A DNA stretch of 64,000 nt from Bacteroidales bacterium (GCA_017616895.1 JAFZXE010000019.1:62001-126000); one strand, 5' to 3'; positions 1-8,160 are shown, numbered from the stretch's first letter. Program-made: numbers and translations. Notes: generated from the sequence alone by a model not told the origin.

Positions 1-1812
1 GACTGCGAGATTAAATACACGATAGTCCTCGTCACCATACTGTGCAGCCATCTGATCGATAGTTGTATCCCATGTATCAGGCAGCAGTTTCATGGCACTC
101 GACCTAACAAAATTCTTCTCGTTCAAATAGCGACGGTCAACTCCCCAGAGGTCTGCCACCACTAAAACAATCATGAAGAGGCTAACCATAGAGACTGCAT
201 ACTTTGCCTTTGCCAATTTGTTTACATAGAACCACAATAAGGCACACGCTAATGCAATGAAGATAAGGCTACGCCAGCTGTCTCGGACAAACAAAGCCTT
301 ACGATCCTGGATGAATATATCCTGAATTCTCGCCCACTGGTCTCCATATTGTGCAGCCATCTGCGTATCACTGACACCCGAGTAACTCAAGCCGCCGGAA
401 ACAATCAAACCGATAATCAAAGTTATGGCAGATATTCCTCCTGAGACATAAAGTGCGATATTTTTACGTTTGGTCGTGACATCGTCGGACATCAACTGTT
501 TTAGGCCTAGCACTGCGAGAAATACCATCACAACGTTAGCCAGCACAAGGCTCATACTTGGGGTTCGGAACTTATTATAGAGGGGCAAATTGTTGAATAG
601 CCACTCGTTGAAAGGCATAAAGTGACGACCCCACGACATGAGGATAGCGAGTATTGTTGCCGCAAGTATCCACCAGCGGTCAGGACCTTTGGTCAAAATC
701 ACACCTACCAAGAAGAGGAAAATAATGATAGCACCGAAATAGACAGGTCCCGATGTAAACGGCTGGTCGCCCCAATATAGAGGCATCTGGGTTTGACGGA
801 AAGCCTTATAGGAAGCGCTGTTCTTATTCACAGTTTCGCCACTTCCGCCACCCATAGCACCAGGTACCAGAAGTGTGTAGGTCTCGCCCTTACCATAGCT
901 CCAACTGAACGCGTAGTCGAGGTTCAATCCAGATGTTTTACCTGCTATAGATTCAGGTTCTCCATCATGATAAAGATCTTCTGGAGTTAATGTTATGGCA
1001 TTGCCACCACGCATGGTATATTTAGCATACTGCTGATTAACAAACAATTGCCGTGCATTACATCCAACTGCAAAAACACAACCGACAAGAATTATCGCAA
1101 GACCCATCAAAGAACTTTTGATATTCTTTTCTATTATGGAATAGACAGCATAGCCGACACCCAGACAGAATGCGCCAATTATGGTATAGTAAGTTATCTG
1201 AAGGTGGTTAAAGTTTATCTGCAAGGTAAGAGCTAGCGAAAACATTATTCCGCCAATCAGATAATCTTTGAGTTTGCTGTTTGCTGTATCTGTTTTCTTT
1301 CTGAAACAAAGAATCATACCTGCAAATATAGGCATAACCATAGAGAGAGCCCACGCTTTCGAGATATGCCCGGCTTCTATAATGATTATGTTATAGCTAC
1401 CCAATCCTAATGATAGTGCTCCTAGCAGAGCCAACCACGGAGAGATTCCCAAGGCAATTAGTGCCACATAAAATCCAAGAAGATACAAAAATAAAATACC
1501 AATATTGCGTTCAAGTCCAATATAGTGAAGTGTCACTAAATGTCTTGCTGGAATTATCAGGCTCGGAGATGGTTTATTACCCCCAATCTGATAACCCGGC
1601 ATACCACTAAACATGGCACTATTCCAAAAAGAATACCTTCCCGTTGACGCCATATAATCAACATTTTCTTTGGACATTGCATCAGCCTTTATAGTATCCC
1701 CTTGCATAAGAACCTTGCCACTCAGGACGGGGCTGAAATAGACACATGATATAACGAACATCAGCAGGACTATGCCGAGGTGAATTAATATTTTTTTGTT
1801 TAGTTTTTTCAT
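1..1812 (-). CDS. YfhO-like polytopic membrane protein, N-terminal 604 residues (runs off left edge)
   Basis: An open frame runs without a stop from an ATG at 1812 to the left edge, so the C-terminus is missing. The translation begins MKKLNKKILIHLGIVLLMFV (a first membrane segment). It continues with a soluble loop containing SGMPGYQIG and then many hydrophobic segments (for example GLERNIGILFLYLLGFYVAL and the tryptophan-rich DRWWILAATILAILMSWGRH). This matches the layout of the large YfhO-type membrane proteins common in Bacteroidales, thought to act in glycan or lipid modification with glycosyltransferase-C-like topology. The substrate cannot be read from the sequence. It lies 91 bp downstream of the sugar kinase gene on the same strand and is probably co-transcribed with it. 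The family call is moderately firm, the function is not. Confidence 0.75.
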   Translation of the reverse strand, partial: MKKLNKKILIHLGIVLLMFVISCVYFSPVLSGKVLMQGDTIKADAMSKENVDYMASTGRYSFWNSAMFSGMPGYQIGGNKPSPSLIIPARHLVTLHYIGLERNIGILFLYLLGFYVALIALGISPWLALLGALSLGLGSYNIIIIEAGHISKAWALSMVMPIFAGMILCFRKKTDTANSKLKDYLIGGIMFSLALTLQINFNHLQITYYTIIGAFCLGVGYAVYSIIEKNIKSSLMGLAIILVGCVFAVGCNARQLFVNQQYAKYTMRGGNAITLTPEDLYHDGEPESIAGKTSGLNLDYAFSWSYGKGETYTLLVPGAMGGGSGETVNKNSASYKAFRQTQMPLYWGDQPFTSGPVYFGAIIIFLFLVGVILTKGPDRWWILAATILAILMSWGRHFMPFNEWLFNNLPLYNKFRTPSMSLVLANVVMVFLAVLGLKQLMSDDVTTKRKNIALYVSGGISAITLIIGLIVSGGLSYSGVSDTQMAAQYGDQWARIQDIFIQDRKALFVRDSWRSLIFIALACALLWFYVNKLAKAKYAVSMVSLFMIVLVVADLWGVDRRYLNEKNFVRSSAMKLLPDTWDTTIDQMAAQYGDEDYRVFNLAV

Positions 1813-1903
1813 ATTGTTTCTACCGTTTTGGGGCTTTGTATGGGTTTTGAGGATTATTGGGTTTTCGGTTGTGTGGACACATTGTCCCCCTATTCACATC
1901 ATA

Positions 1904-2917
1904 TCAAATAACGATTTCCTTTCTTGGAATATATTCTATTGGATTGTAGTAAACTGTCGCTGTACCTTCATTCTCAAACATAAAGGGCACTTGCATGAAA
2001 TCCTGAAATTCACGTATGACATTGGCTTTCTTGTCTGGTTCTACATAAAAGAGCAAGAAACCACCTCCTCCTGCGCCTAACAATTTTCCCCCAAGAGCAC
2101 CTGCTTTAAGACCTCGTTCATAAAGGCTGTCAATATTGCTGTTGCTGATTTTGGAACCCATACCTCGCTTAAGTCTCCACGACTCGTCAAGAAGTCGGCC
2201 AAAGTCGTTCATGTCGGAATGCTTGTCTTCCAAAACCGACTGTGCCTCATTCACAAGCGAAAGCATCTCTTTCAACTGGGATATATTATTCTTTTGATTG
2301 GACACCGTGTCTTTCTGAATATCTGACGAGAAGCGCGAAATACCGGTAAAAAACAGCAACAGGCTCTCATTTAACAGAGTTTTCCGTTCGGGATGTATAA
2401 TGATGGGCGTCTCCTTGAACTGGTTGTCGGCAAAGTCGATACGATTAAATCCTCCGAAGGCTGCAGCCACCTGATCCTGCCAGCCTCCTACTTCTTTACA
2501 CAGATCACGCTCCAGATGGATGGCATCTTCAGCAAGTTTTCTTTTACCCACCTGCTTCCCTTTCAGCACATAAAAAGCATTAAGCATACCAACAGCAAAA
2601 GTGCTGCTGGTACCAAGTCCCGTTCTCGCTGGCAGGTCACCTTCGTATGTAAGTCGAATCTCGTGGATATCGAGCATACGCATAGCCTCACGAATTGCGG
2701 GATGTTCAATCTCGTCGATAGATTTGACTCGCTCTAGGCGACTATAGCACAACTCTGTGAAATATGGCATAAAGGGTGGCAGGTGACGCACGATGACGTA
2801 TGCGTACTTGTCGATAGTCGAGGAAATCACAGCCCCACCATACTCGTTGAAGAACGACGGCATATCGGTACCGCCGCCAAAAAACGACATACGGAAAGGT
2901 GTCTTTGTTATTATCAT
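1904..2917 (-). CDS. GHMP-family sugar kinase, D-glycero-D-manno-heptose-7-phosphate kinase-like
   Basis: The 337-residue protein has the normal length of the family. It shows the three GHMP motifs: N-terminal TKTPFRMSFFGGGTDMPSFF (residues 4-23), the phosphate-binding loop PARTGLGTSS (96-105), and the C-terminal KLLGAGGGGFLLF (278-290). The GGGTD motif and overall form resemble HddA-type heptose kinases and related L-fucose/glucuronate kinases, which phosphorylate a sugar at the anomeric carbon for nucleotide-sugar or LPS precursor synthesis. The neighbouring YfhO-like membrane protein would fit a surface-glycan role, which is inference. The exact sugar substrate is not determined. Confidence 0.8.
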   Translation of the reverse strand: MIITKTPFRMSFFGGGTDMPSFFNEYGGAVISSTIDKYAYVIVRHLPPFMPYFTELCYSRLERVKSIDEIEHPAIREAMRMLDIHEIRLTYEGDLPARTGLGTSSTFAVGMLNAFYVLKGKQVGKRKLAEDAIHLERDLCKEVGGWQDQVAAAFGGFNRIDFADNQFKETPIIIHPERKTLLNESLLLFFTGISRFSSDIQKDTVSNQKNNISQLKEMLSLVNEAQSVLEDKHSDMNDFGRLLDESWRLKRGMGSKISNSNIDSLYERGLKAGALGGKLLGAGGGGFLLFYVEPDKKANVIREFQDFMQVPFMFENEGTATVYYNPIEYIPRKEIVI

Positions 2918-2959
2918 TTGGTAAGAGTTATTGGTTCTTGAAGTTGCATCATATTTGCT

Positions 2960-2986
2960 GTTATTCGCTTTTTACTTCGGGGTAGG
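2960..2986. repeat. 27-bp direct repeat, left copy (duplicate of the pgpH 3' end)
   Basis: These 27 bases are identical to 4466-4492. The right copy encodes the last residues (YPEVKSE, stop) of the HD-domain phosphodiesterase gene. The left copy lies in the space behind the DUF4143 ATPase gene and belongs to no gene. The two copies bracket the ATPase gene and its promoter, like a long target-site duplication left by insertion. Confidence 0.85.
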
Positions 2987-3004
2987 CTATGCATAAATTA
3001 TTTT

Positions 3005-4363
3005 TCAAAATAACATCTTTTCAGGTTCAGGGGTATGTGGCAGAATGAACATGACGTAATAAATTGGCATATATGTAGTCTGTCCTACGGTTTTCACTAC
3101 ACGATTGTTGGACAATACGAGGGCGGATTTTACATTGTACTCTGGATTGGAAAGCATGTTGTTAAGCGCACTGTGAACCATATAGTCCTTGCCTGATTTC
3201 ACCTCAATCGGCAGCAAACTTTGAGAGTCGGTATCGTCAACAAGAAAATCGACCTCACCACGCTGGCGGTTGTCGTAATAAAAAAGTTTGTAGCCGTGGG
3301 ACTGCAACTCCTGAGCGACTGCATTTTCATAAACGGAACCCAAATTGATGCTACGAATATCGTCAAGCACAGCCTGTATGTTTAACCGATAAAGTTTCGC
3401 GGTCAATATTCCCACATCGTTGAGGTATAGCTTCAAAAGATTTTTCCGCATTGACTCACACAGCGGATATCGTGGGTTCGAAACAGCACGAACCGCCAAA
3501 GTGACTCCCGAAGATATCAGGTATTCAAATTCATTAGCATAACGAGAGAACCTATCAGACTCATTACCGCGAATTTCCTTAACAACAACACGTTTTTTCT
3601 TGTTCTCCATCTGGGACGGCACCATTTCGTAAATTCTGCGAACCAAAAGATGTTTTCCTCTGTCGGTTTCGTATTTGGAGGCATCAGCACTATACATGTC
3701 GGATATTGCATCCTGAACTTCTCTTACTTTCTGAATATTATGAGTCAAAACATACGCATTCACAGCATCAGGCATGCCTCCGACAAGCATATAGCGGCGG
3801 AAAAGCCCAATGAAATGTTGGTGCATTTCTTCAGAGAGGCTCTCTTTATTCCGGTATTTCTGATGAAGCTGCTCAAGGGCATCACTTCCAACTCCGTTGG
3901 CTATGGCAAACTCCTCAAAGTCAAGCTGACTCATGCGCTTTATGACGATGCTGCCGACAGGCACAGAGGTTGTTTCGTTAAGGACAATACCTAGCATGCT
4001 GCCACTTGCGATGAAACGGAAACGTCGTTCCTGTCTGAAAAACTTGAGCATGGTGAGGTAGTGTGGATATTGTTGGATTTCATCAAGAAAAACAATCGTG
4101 TCATCGTATCCGCCCAGTTTATCTCCAGCCACAACGCTCAACGCCAAATAGAAGTCCTCCGTGGTTCTGACTCTCTTGAACATCTGTTTGCCCTCATCGT
4201 CGGTCACAAAGTTGAGTTCGATGAAATTTTCATACAACCGACTACACACCTCCCTAATGAGAAAAGACTTGCCCACCTGCCGTGCACCTTCAACAACTAA
4301 AATCTGATCCGTACCAGATTTCAGAAATCGCTCTATTTCAACACCAAACTTTCGAAACAGCAT
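3005..4363 (-). CDS. AAA-family ATPase with C-terminal DUF4143 domain
   Basis: The 452-residue protein has a Walker A loop GARQVGKS at residues 26-33, a Walker B with an adjacent acidic residue (TIVFLDEIQQ, about 89-98), and a C-terminal DUF4143 part. That part contains GEVDFLVD and IEVKSGK (about 367 and 386-391), resembling the acidic and ExK elements of the PD-(D/E)xK nuclease fold. The family (AAA_14 plus DUF4143) is abundant and often multi-copy in Bacteroidota, but its cellular role is not established. The gene stands alone with its own promoter and repeated operator-like sequences, and is bracketed by a 27-bp duplication. The end of a second member lies at the right edge of the window. 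Start: the ATG at 4363 agrees with the usual family N-terminus. Confidence 0.88.
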   Translation of the reverse strand: MLFRKFGVEIERFLKSGTDQILVVEGARQVGKSFLIREVCSRLYENFIELNFVTDDEGKQMFKRVRTTEDFYLALSVVAGDKLGGYDDTIVFLDEIQQYPHYLTMLKFFRQERRFRFIASGSMLGIVLNETTSVPVGSIVIKRMSQLDFEEFAIANGVGSDALEQLHQKYRNKESLSEEMHQHFIGLFRRYMLVGGMPDAVNAYVLTHNIQKVREVQDAISDMYSADASKYETDRGKHLLVRRIYEMVPSQMENKKKRVVVKEIRGNESDRFSRYANEFEYLISSGVTLAVRAVSNPRYPLCESMRKNLLKLYLNDVGILTAKLYRLNIQAVLDDIRSINLGSVYENAVAQELQSHGYKLFYYDNRQRGEVDFLVDDTDSQSLLPIEVKSGKDYMVHSALNNMLSNPEYNVKSALVLSNNRVVKTVGQTTYMPIYYVMFILPHTPEPEKMLF

Positions 4364-4372
4364 GACTTTTGT

Positions 4373-4454
4373 ACACTTTTCAATATAAAATAGCGGTGCA
4401 AAGATACACTTTTCAATATAAAACCAAATTCAATTTCCTGCTTTTTCAATATAA
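4373..4454 (-). promoter_or_regulatory. Operator-like direct repeats upstream of the DUF4143 ATPase gene
   Basis: The 18-mer ACACTTTTCAATATAAAA occurs exactly at 4373-4390 and 4406-4423, and a shorter form (TTTTTCAATATAA) at 4442-4454. A looser form, TTTTTCAAAATAA, sits at the gene's 3' end (about 3001-3013). On the coding (minus) strand one copy fills the spacer between the -33 and -7 elements and another lies in the short leader. That is where a repressor, possibly the ATPase itself, would bind. Autoregulation is inference. Confidence 0.5.
4399..4428 (-). promoter_or_regulatory. Bacteroidota-type promoter for the DUF4143 ATPase gene
   Basis: On the minus strand TTTG (4428-4425) is followed after 18 bases by TATCTTTG (4406-4399), matching the Bacteroidota sigma-ABfr consensus. 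Transcription would start about 28 bases before the ATG at 4363. Confidence 0.7.
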
Positions 4455-4465
4455 TTGTGGTTTCG

Positions 4466-4492
4466 GTTATTCGCTTTTTACTTCGGGGTAGG
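4466..4492. repeat. 27-bp direct repeat, right copy (3' end of pgpH gene)
   Basis: This copy overlaps the final codons and stop of the phosphodiesterase gene and is identical to 2960-2986. Keeping the gene end intact on this side is what insertion of a cassette that duplicates its target would give. Confidence 0.85.
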
Positions 4493-6464
4493 AGATTCTT
4501 ACGTGGTAGATGCTGGGGAGTTTTTCTTTTAACATCTGGCGGATGCGGGTGATGTCGTTGAAGGTGAGGTCGCAGTTGTTAAGTTGCTTCTGCTTTATCT
4601 TGCCGTCGATGATATTGTCTATCAGGCGGTCCATGGTCTCTTTGTCGTGGGTTTTGAGGCTCTTGCAGGCGGCCTCGACGCTATCGACTATCATCACAAC
4701 GGCCGTCTCGGTGGAGAAAGGCGTGGGACCCGCGTAGCGGAAGAGGCTGTTGTCGATGGGTTCGCCTGGGTGCGACTCCTTGTACTTGGCGTAGAAATAG
4801 CCGGTATAGGTGGTGCCGTGATGTGTGCGGATGAAGTCGGTAACGACACTCGGCAGGTGGTATTTGCGTGCGAGCTCTATGCCGTCGGGAACGTGTTTGG
4901 TGATGACGTCGGCGCTCTCTTCGAAGGGCAGTTCGTCGTGGGGGTTGAAGTCGCTGCTTTGGTTTTCGGTGAAATAGAGCGGGGCCTTCATCTTGCCGAT
5001 GTCGTGATAGAGGGCTCCGACGCGGGCAAGGAGCGGGTTGCCGCCAATCTCGCTTACGATGTCCTCGCTGATGTTGGCGACCTGCATGGAGTGCTGGAAG
5101 GTGCCTGGGGCGTTGCGAGAAAGCTCTCGCAGGGCGGGCGTGTTAGTTGAGGCAATCTCCATAAGCGTGAGGTTGGTCACGAGGCCGAAAAGTCGCTCGA
5201 ACACGAAAATGAGCGGGTAAGCGAGGAGTGTGAGGAGCGCGTTGAGGAAGAACTCAAGGTAGCGCATGGGGTTAATGGTGTCGAAGTTGGTGAACTGGCT
5301 GAGGACACCGCTGGTGTAGATGAGCGAGTAGGTGAGGAAGATGGCGATGCTGACGGTGAAGAAGCTGCGGCGGTGTTCGAAGTTGCGTACGGTGATGATG
5401 CTCATCATGCCGGTCACGAGCTGGTAGAAGATGAACTCGAAGGGGTTGGGCACCATGTTGCCGAGGATGATGACGGTGGCGAGGTGGATGTAAAGAGCCA
5501 CGCGCATATCGAAGAAGACGCGCATGAGTATGGGCGCGATGCAGAGGGGCACGATGAGCACCCAGCTGTCGTTGACGTGGAGGACTAGCGCGGTGGCGGC
5601 CACCATGAGGAGTATGACGAGAAGGACGAAAGTGATTTTCTTGTTGTCCTCGAGTATTTTGTGGCGAGTGATTTTGAGGAACATGTAGAGCGACATGAGC
5701 GCGATGAGGCAGAGAAGGAAGAGTCCGGCGTAGCGTCCGACAGGGTTGTATGTGGTTGTGAGCCGCTGGTTGCGCTCGGTTTCGAGGGACGAGATAATCT
5801 CGGCGGTTTCGGCATTGACGGGTTCACCCTTGGAAACGATAAGCTGGCCTTTACGCACCATATCGGAAGAGACCTTTGCCCGCGAGAGCCACGAGTCGAG
5901 CTCGAGTTGCGTGCGGACGTTGTCGTAGCGGACACTGGGCGGGAGCAGGCTGTCGGAGAGCTGGAGGTGTGAGATGTCGGAACGGCGGACGAAGTCGGTC
6001 ACGCGGAACTCGGAGCCCGTGTTGCCACGAAGAAGTACGAGTGTGTGGGTCTCGATGTCGGGGAAGTCGGAAGGTTCTTCGACAAGGCCGATGCGATAGA
6101 CGCTGTCGATGGTGTGAGAAAGACGGCGGGATTCGGCCTGCGAGAGGCGGTTGACAGCAACGTAGTCGGCCAGATTGCGGCGTGCGCGGCTGGCAGCCGA
6201 GCTGTCGATGGTGTAGTAAAGGAGTGAGTGGGAACGGGCTTCGCTGCGCGCTTTTTCGATTTCGGTTTGGGAGCGGTGGACGGAGAAGTCGAAGGGAGCG
6301 TAGAGGTCGTTGTCGCTCCAGATGCTTCCGACGGCGTAGTCGTAGCGGAGAACGGGCTGCGCGTTGGGGAAGAGGAGCAGTATGAGGATTATGGTGACAA
6401 GCATCGCGGCCACTTTATAGGCGCCCGGAAGATGCATAGCCAATGTCTGTAGAAATTTGCGCAT
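4467..6464 (-). CDS. pgpH: PgpH-type HD phosphodiesterase (7TM-HD, probable c-di-AMP hydrolase)
   Basis: The domain order is an N-terminal membrane anchor (KVAAMLVTIILILLLFPNAQ), a large periplasmic 7TMR-HD extracellular domain, about seven membrane segments (from roughly residue 270), and a cytoplasmic HD domain with LYHDIGKMK (H487, D488) and a further IRTHHG pair of histidines. This layout is that of PgpH, which hydrolyses cyclic di-AMP. I place the start at 6464 (MRKFLQTLAM, 665 residues). A TATCTTTG -7 element at 6491-6484 lies just upstream, and a longer reading frame would begin ahead of this promoter. The 3' end carries the 27-bp sequence repeated beyond the ATPase gene. Confidence 0.85.
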   Translation of the reverse strand: MRKFLQTLAMHLPGAYKVAAMLVTIILILLLFPNAQPVLRYDYAVGSIWSDNDLYAPFDFSVHRSQTEIEKARSEARSHSLLYYTIDSSAASRARRNLADYVAVNRLSQAESRRLSHTIDSVYRIGLVEEPSDFPDIETHTLVLLRGNTGSEFRVTDFVRRSDISHLQLSDSLLPPSVRYDNVRTQLELDSWLSRAKVSSDMVRKGQLIVSKGEPVNAETAEIISSLETERNQRLTTTYNPVGRYAGLFLLCLIALMSLYMFLKITRHKILEDNKKITFVLLVILLMVAATALVLHVNDSWVLIVPLCIAPILMRVFFDMRVALYIHLATVIILGNMVPNPFEFIFYQLVTGMMSIITVRNFEHRRSFFTVSIAIFLTYSLIYTSGVLSQFTNFDTINPMRYLEFFLNALLTLLAYPLIFVFERLFGLVTNLTLMEIASTNTPALRELSRNAPGTFQHSMQVANISEDIVSEIGGNPLLARVGALYHDIGKMKAPLYFTENQSSDFNPHDELPFEESADVITKHVPDGIELARKYHLPSVVTDFIRTHHGTTYTGYFYAKYKESHPGEPIDNSLFRYAGPTPFSTETAVVMIVDSVEAACKSLKTHDKETMDRLIDNIIDGKIKQKQLNNCDLTFNDITRIRQMLKEKLPSIYHVRISYPEVKSE

Positions 6465-6483
6465 ATTTATTATAAATAATCTG

Positions 6484-6491
6484 CAAAGATA
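6484..6491 (-). promoter_or_regulatory. -7 element (TATCTTTG) of the pgpH promoter
   Basis: TATCTTTG on the minus strand lies 19 bases before the chosen ATG at 6464. It decides that start against a longer in-frame extension. Confidence 0.65.
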
Positions 6492-6576
6492 CGAATTTAT
6501 GTTGAAATTTGATATGTTGATAAGTTTTATGTTGATTTTTTGCATTTTTTTGATTGTTTGCGCAGAAAAAAATTCA

Positions 6577-6584
6577 TATCTTTG
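6577..6584 (+). promoter_or_regulatory. -7 element (TATCTTTG) of micro-ORF element 1
   Basis: TATCTTTG lies exactly 19 bases before the ATG at 6604. The same spacing is found at the sister element at 39231-39211. Confidence 0.6.
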
Positions 6585-6603
6585 TAGAGTCGAAACGATT
6601 GTT

Positions 6604-6714
6604 ATGACAACTTGCAAGAGCATACATATCAGCGAATTGCACTGTATTGAAAGAATACAGGCAATCTATGCGATGCAAAACGCACGGCTTCAACATCTTG
6701 AAGCACAGCGTTAA
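6604..6714 (+). CDS. 36-residue micro-ORF ahead of an 11-bp repeat array (element 1)
   Basis: The predicted peptide begins MTTCKSIHISELHCIERIQA and ends AMQNARLQHLEAQR. A second ORF at 39101-39211 has exactly the same length and a near-identical end (QNARLQ at residues 25-30, then .E.QR), while the first 24 residues differ. Both have a -7 promoter element 19 bases upstream and both are followed by twelve 11-bp repeats. Conserved length, end and surroundings argue for a real unit, but whether the peptide itself or the RNA matters is unknown. I do not recognise a family. Confidence 0.5.
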   Translation: MTTCKSIHISELHCIERIQAIYAMQNARLQHLEAQR

Positions 6715-6725
6715 ACAGCACTCAC

Positions 6726-6857
6726 CTCCGTATCAACGCCGTATTAACTCCGTATCAACGCCGTATCAAGTACGTATCACCTCCTATACCCCTTATATAC
6801 CCCTCCTATACCCCTTCGGTATTCCTCCTACAATTCTCCTACAATTCTCCTAGTGGG
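6726..6857 (+). repeat. Array of twelve 11-bp units (element 1)
   Basis: The sequence divides exactly into twelve 11-bp units: CTCCGTATCAA, CGCCGTATTAA, CTCCGTATCAA, CGCCGTATCAA, GTACGTATCAC, then CTCCTATACCC-type units, then CTCCTACAATT twice. The order of unit types matches the array at 38958-39089. The period is close to one turn of the helix and is not a multiple of three. The rest of the space up to 7020 holds nothing I recognise. Confidence 0.8.
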
Positions 6858-7020
6858 CTTCGACATGACTTGTTGCTTTGAGGTGTCTGGTTGAGGAGCA
6901 CCCATACCCTGCTCTTGGGTGGTTAGGGAGGAATGAGGCGGTGGATAACTTGTAACTTGTGCCGAAGGCTGCGAACTCCTATGAATTAAATGAAGAGAGT
7001 CAAACTTGAAACAAAATTCG

Positions 7021-7028
7021 TATCTTTG
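7021..7028 (+). promoter_or_regulatory. -7 element (TATCTTTG) almost touching the start codon of the radical SAM gene
   Basis: TATCTTTG ends 5 bases before the ATG at 7034, so the transcript would start at or within a base or two of the start codon. No ribosome-binding site fits in between. A leaderless message is implied unless translation starts further in. Confidence 0.55.
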
Positions 7029-7033
7029 CAGGC

Positions 7034-7927
7034 ATGAACTGTTGCTATTGTCCGAGACGATGCGGGGTTGATAGACGTGAGAGTGAGGGATTTTGCGGCG
7101 CTACCGAGAGAGTCGAGGTGGCGGCCATTTGCCGTCATCTGGGCGAAGAACCTCCGCTGAGAGGCGAAAAGGGCATCTGCAACGTGTTTTTCGCGCATTG
7201 CAACATGAGGTGCCTGTTCTGCCAGAACCAGGAGATAAGCCGAGCGAAGGTGGCGGACGAGAAAGTACGATACAGAGGTGTCGATGAAGTGGTCGAGGGT
7301 ATTGCGAAGATGCTGCCCGAATGCGAGAATATCGTCGGATTCGTGAGTGCGACACAGTATGCCTACGCGATACCGCAGATTGTGGAGCGATTGCACGAGA
7401 GAGGGATTTATCCGACAACGGTATATAACACGAACGGATACGAGAGCATCGAGACGCTGAGAGAGATTGAGCCATACGTGGATGTCTATCTGCCCGATAT
7501 GAAATATATGGACGAAGCGCTTGGGCGGCGGTATTCGGGGACGAAAGACTATCCGAATGTGGCTATGGCGGCGATTGAGGAGATGGTGCGGCAGAAAGGG
7601 AGCCGACTGATGTGCGACGAGCGGGGATTGGCGTTCAGAGGCGTGGTGATAAGGCATCTGGTGCTGCCCGGACAGGTGGAGAACTCGAAGCGGGTGATTG
7701 ACTGGGTGGCGGAGAGGTTGCCTTGGAACACGCAGCTGTCGCTGATGGCGCAGTACTACCCCGTAGGAGTCAACATGCCGGACGAGCTGGGTAGAAATTT
7801 GAGCAAAGAAGAATATGAAGAGGTGGTGAAGTATATGGACGAGAAAGGGCTGACGAACGGATGGGTGCAGGAGATGGAGGCGAACGAGACGTATAGGCCG
7901 GACTTTAGTAGTGATAGTGTGTTTTAA
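7034..7927 (+). CDS. PflX-like radical SAM protein (pyruvate formate-lyase activase-related)
   Basis: The 297-residue protein carries the radical SAM cluster motif C-x3-C-x2-C (CNMRCLFC, C56, C60, C63) and an N-terminal cysteine set (MNCCYCPRRCGVDR) typical of the COG1313/PflX group. Radical SAM enzymes bind a 4Fe-4S cluster and S-adenosylmethionine to generate a 5'-deoxyadenosyl radical. The target of this subgroup is not known. The N-terminal cysteines, conserved in the group, support the start at 7034 even though the promoter -7 element lies only 5 bases upstream. Confidence 0.82.
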   Translation: MNCCYCPRRCGVDRRESEGFCGATERVEVAAICRHLGEEPPLRGEKGICNVFFAHCNMRCLFCQNQEISRAKVADEKVRYRGVDEVVEGIAKMLPECENIVGFVSATQYAYAIPQIVERLHERGIYPTTVYNTNGYESIETLREIEPYVDVYLPDMKYMDEALGRRYSGTKDYPNVAMAAIEEMVRQKGSRLMCDERGLAFRGVVIRHLVLPGQVENSKRVIDWVAERLPWNTQLSLMAQYYPVGVNMPDELGRNLSKEEYEEVVKYMDEKGLTNGWVQEMEANETYRPDFSSDSVF

Positions 7928-8040
7928 GCTGTAAGTTTTAAGCTGTAAGTTTTAAGCTGTAAGTTTTAAGCTGTAAGTTTTAAGCTGTAAGTTTTAAGCT
8001 GTAAGTTTTAAGTGGTAAGTTTTAAGTGGTAAGTAGTCAG
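7925..8040 (+). repeat. 14-bp tandem repeat array (TAAGCTGTAAGTTT)
   Basis: About seven near-perfect copies of TAAGCTGTAAGTTT start at the stop codon of the radical SAM gene, then decay into TAAGTGGTAAGTTT and AGTAGTCAG units. The same unit recurs at 42320-42372, 44344-44425, 48745-48775, 15838-15860 and 14830-14850. The remainder of the gap (8041-8160) is built of other short repeats (GTGAAATT, AACATCTTAACATC, AACATATC). Confidence 0.85.
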
Positions 8041-8160
8041 TAGTCAGCAGTTTATTTTGTGAAGTTGTGAAATTGTGAAATTGTGAAAAATTGAAATCTT
8101 AACATCTTAACATCTTCACTCCTTAACATCTTAACATATCAACATATCAACAAAAAACAC

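Noticed and set aside
7925..8040. CRISPR array
   Set aside because: Repeat units are 14 bp and directly tandem with no unique spacers. The same holds for the 11-bp arrays.
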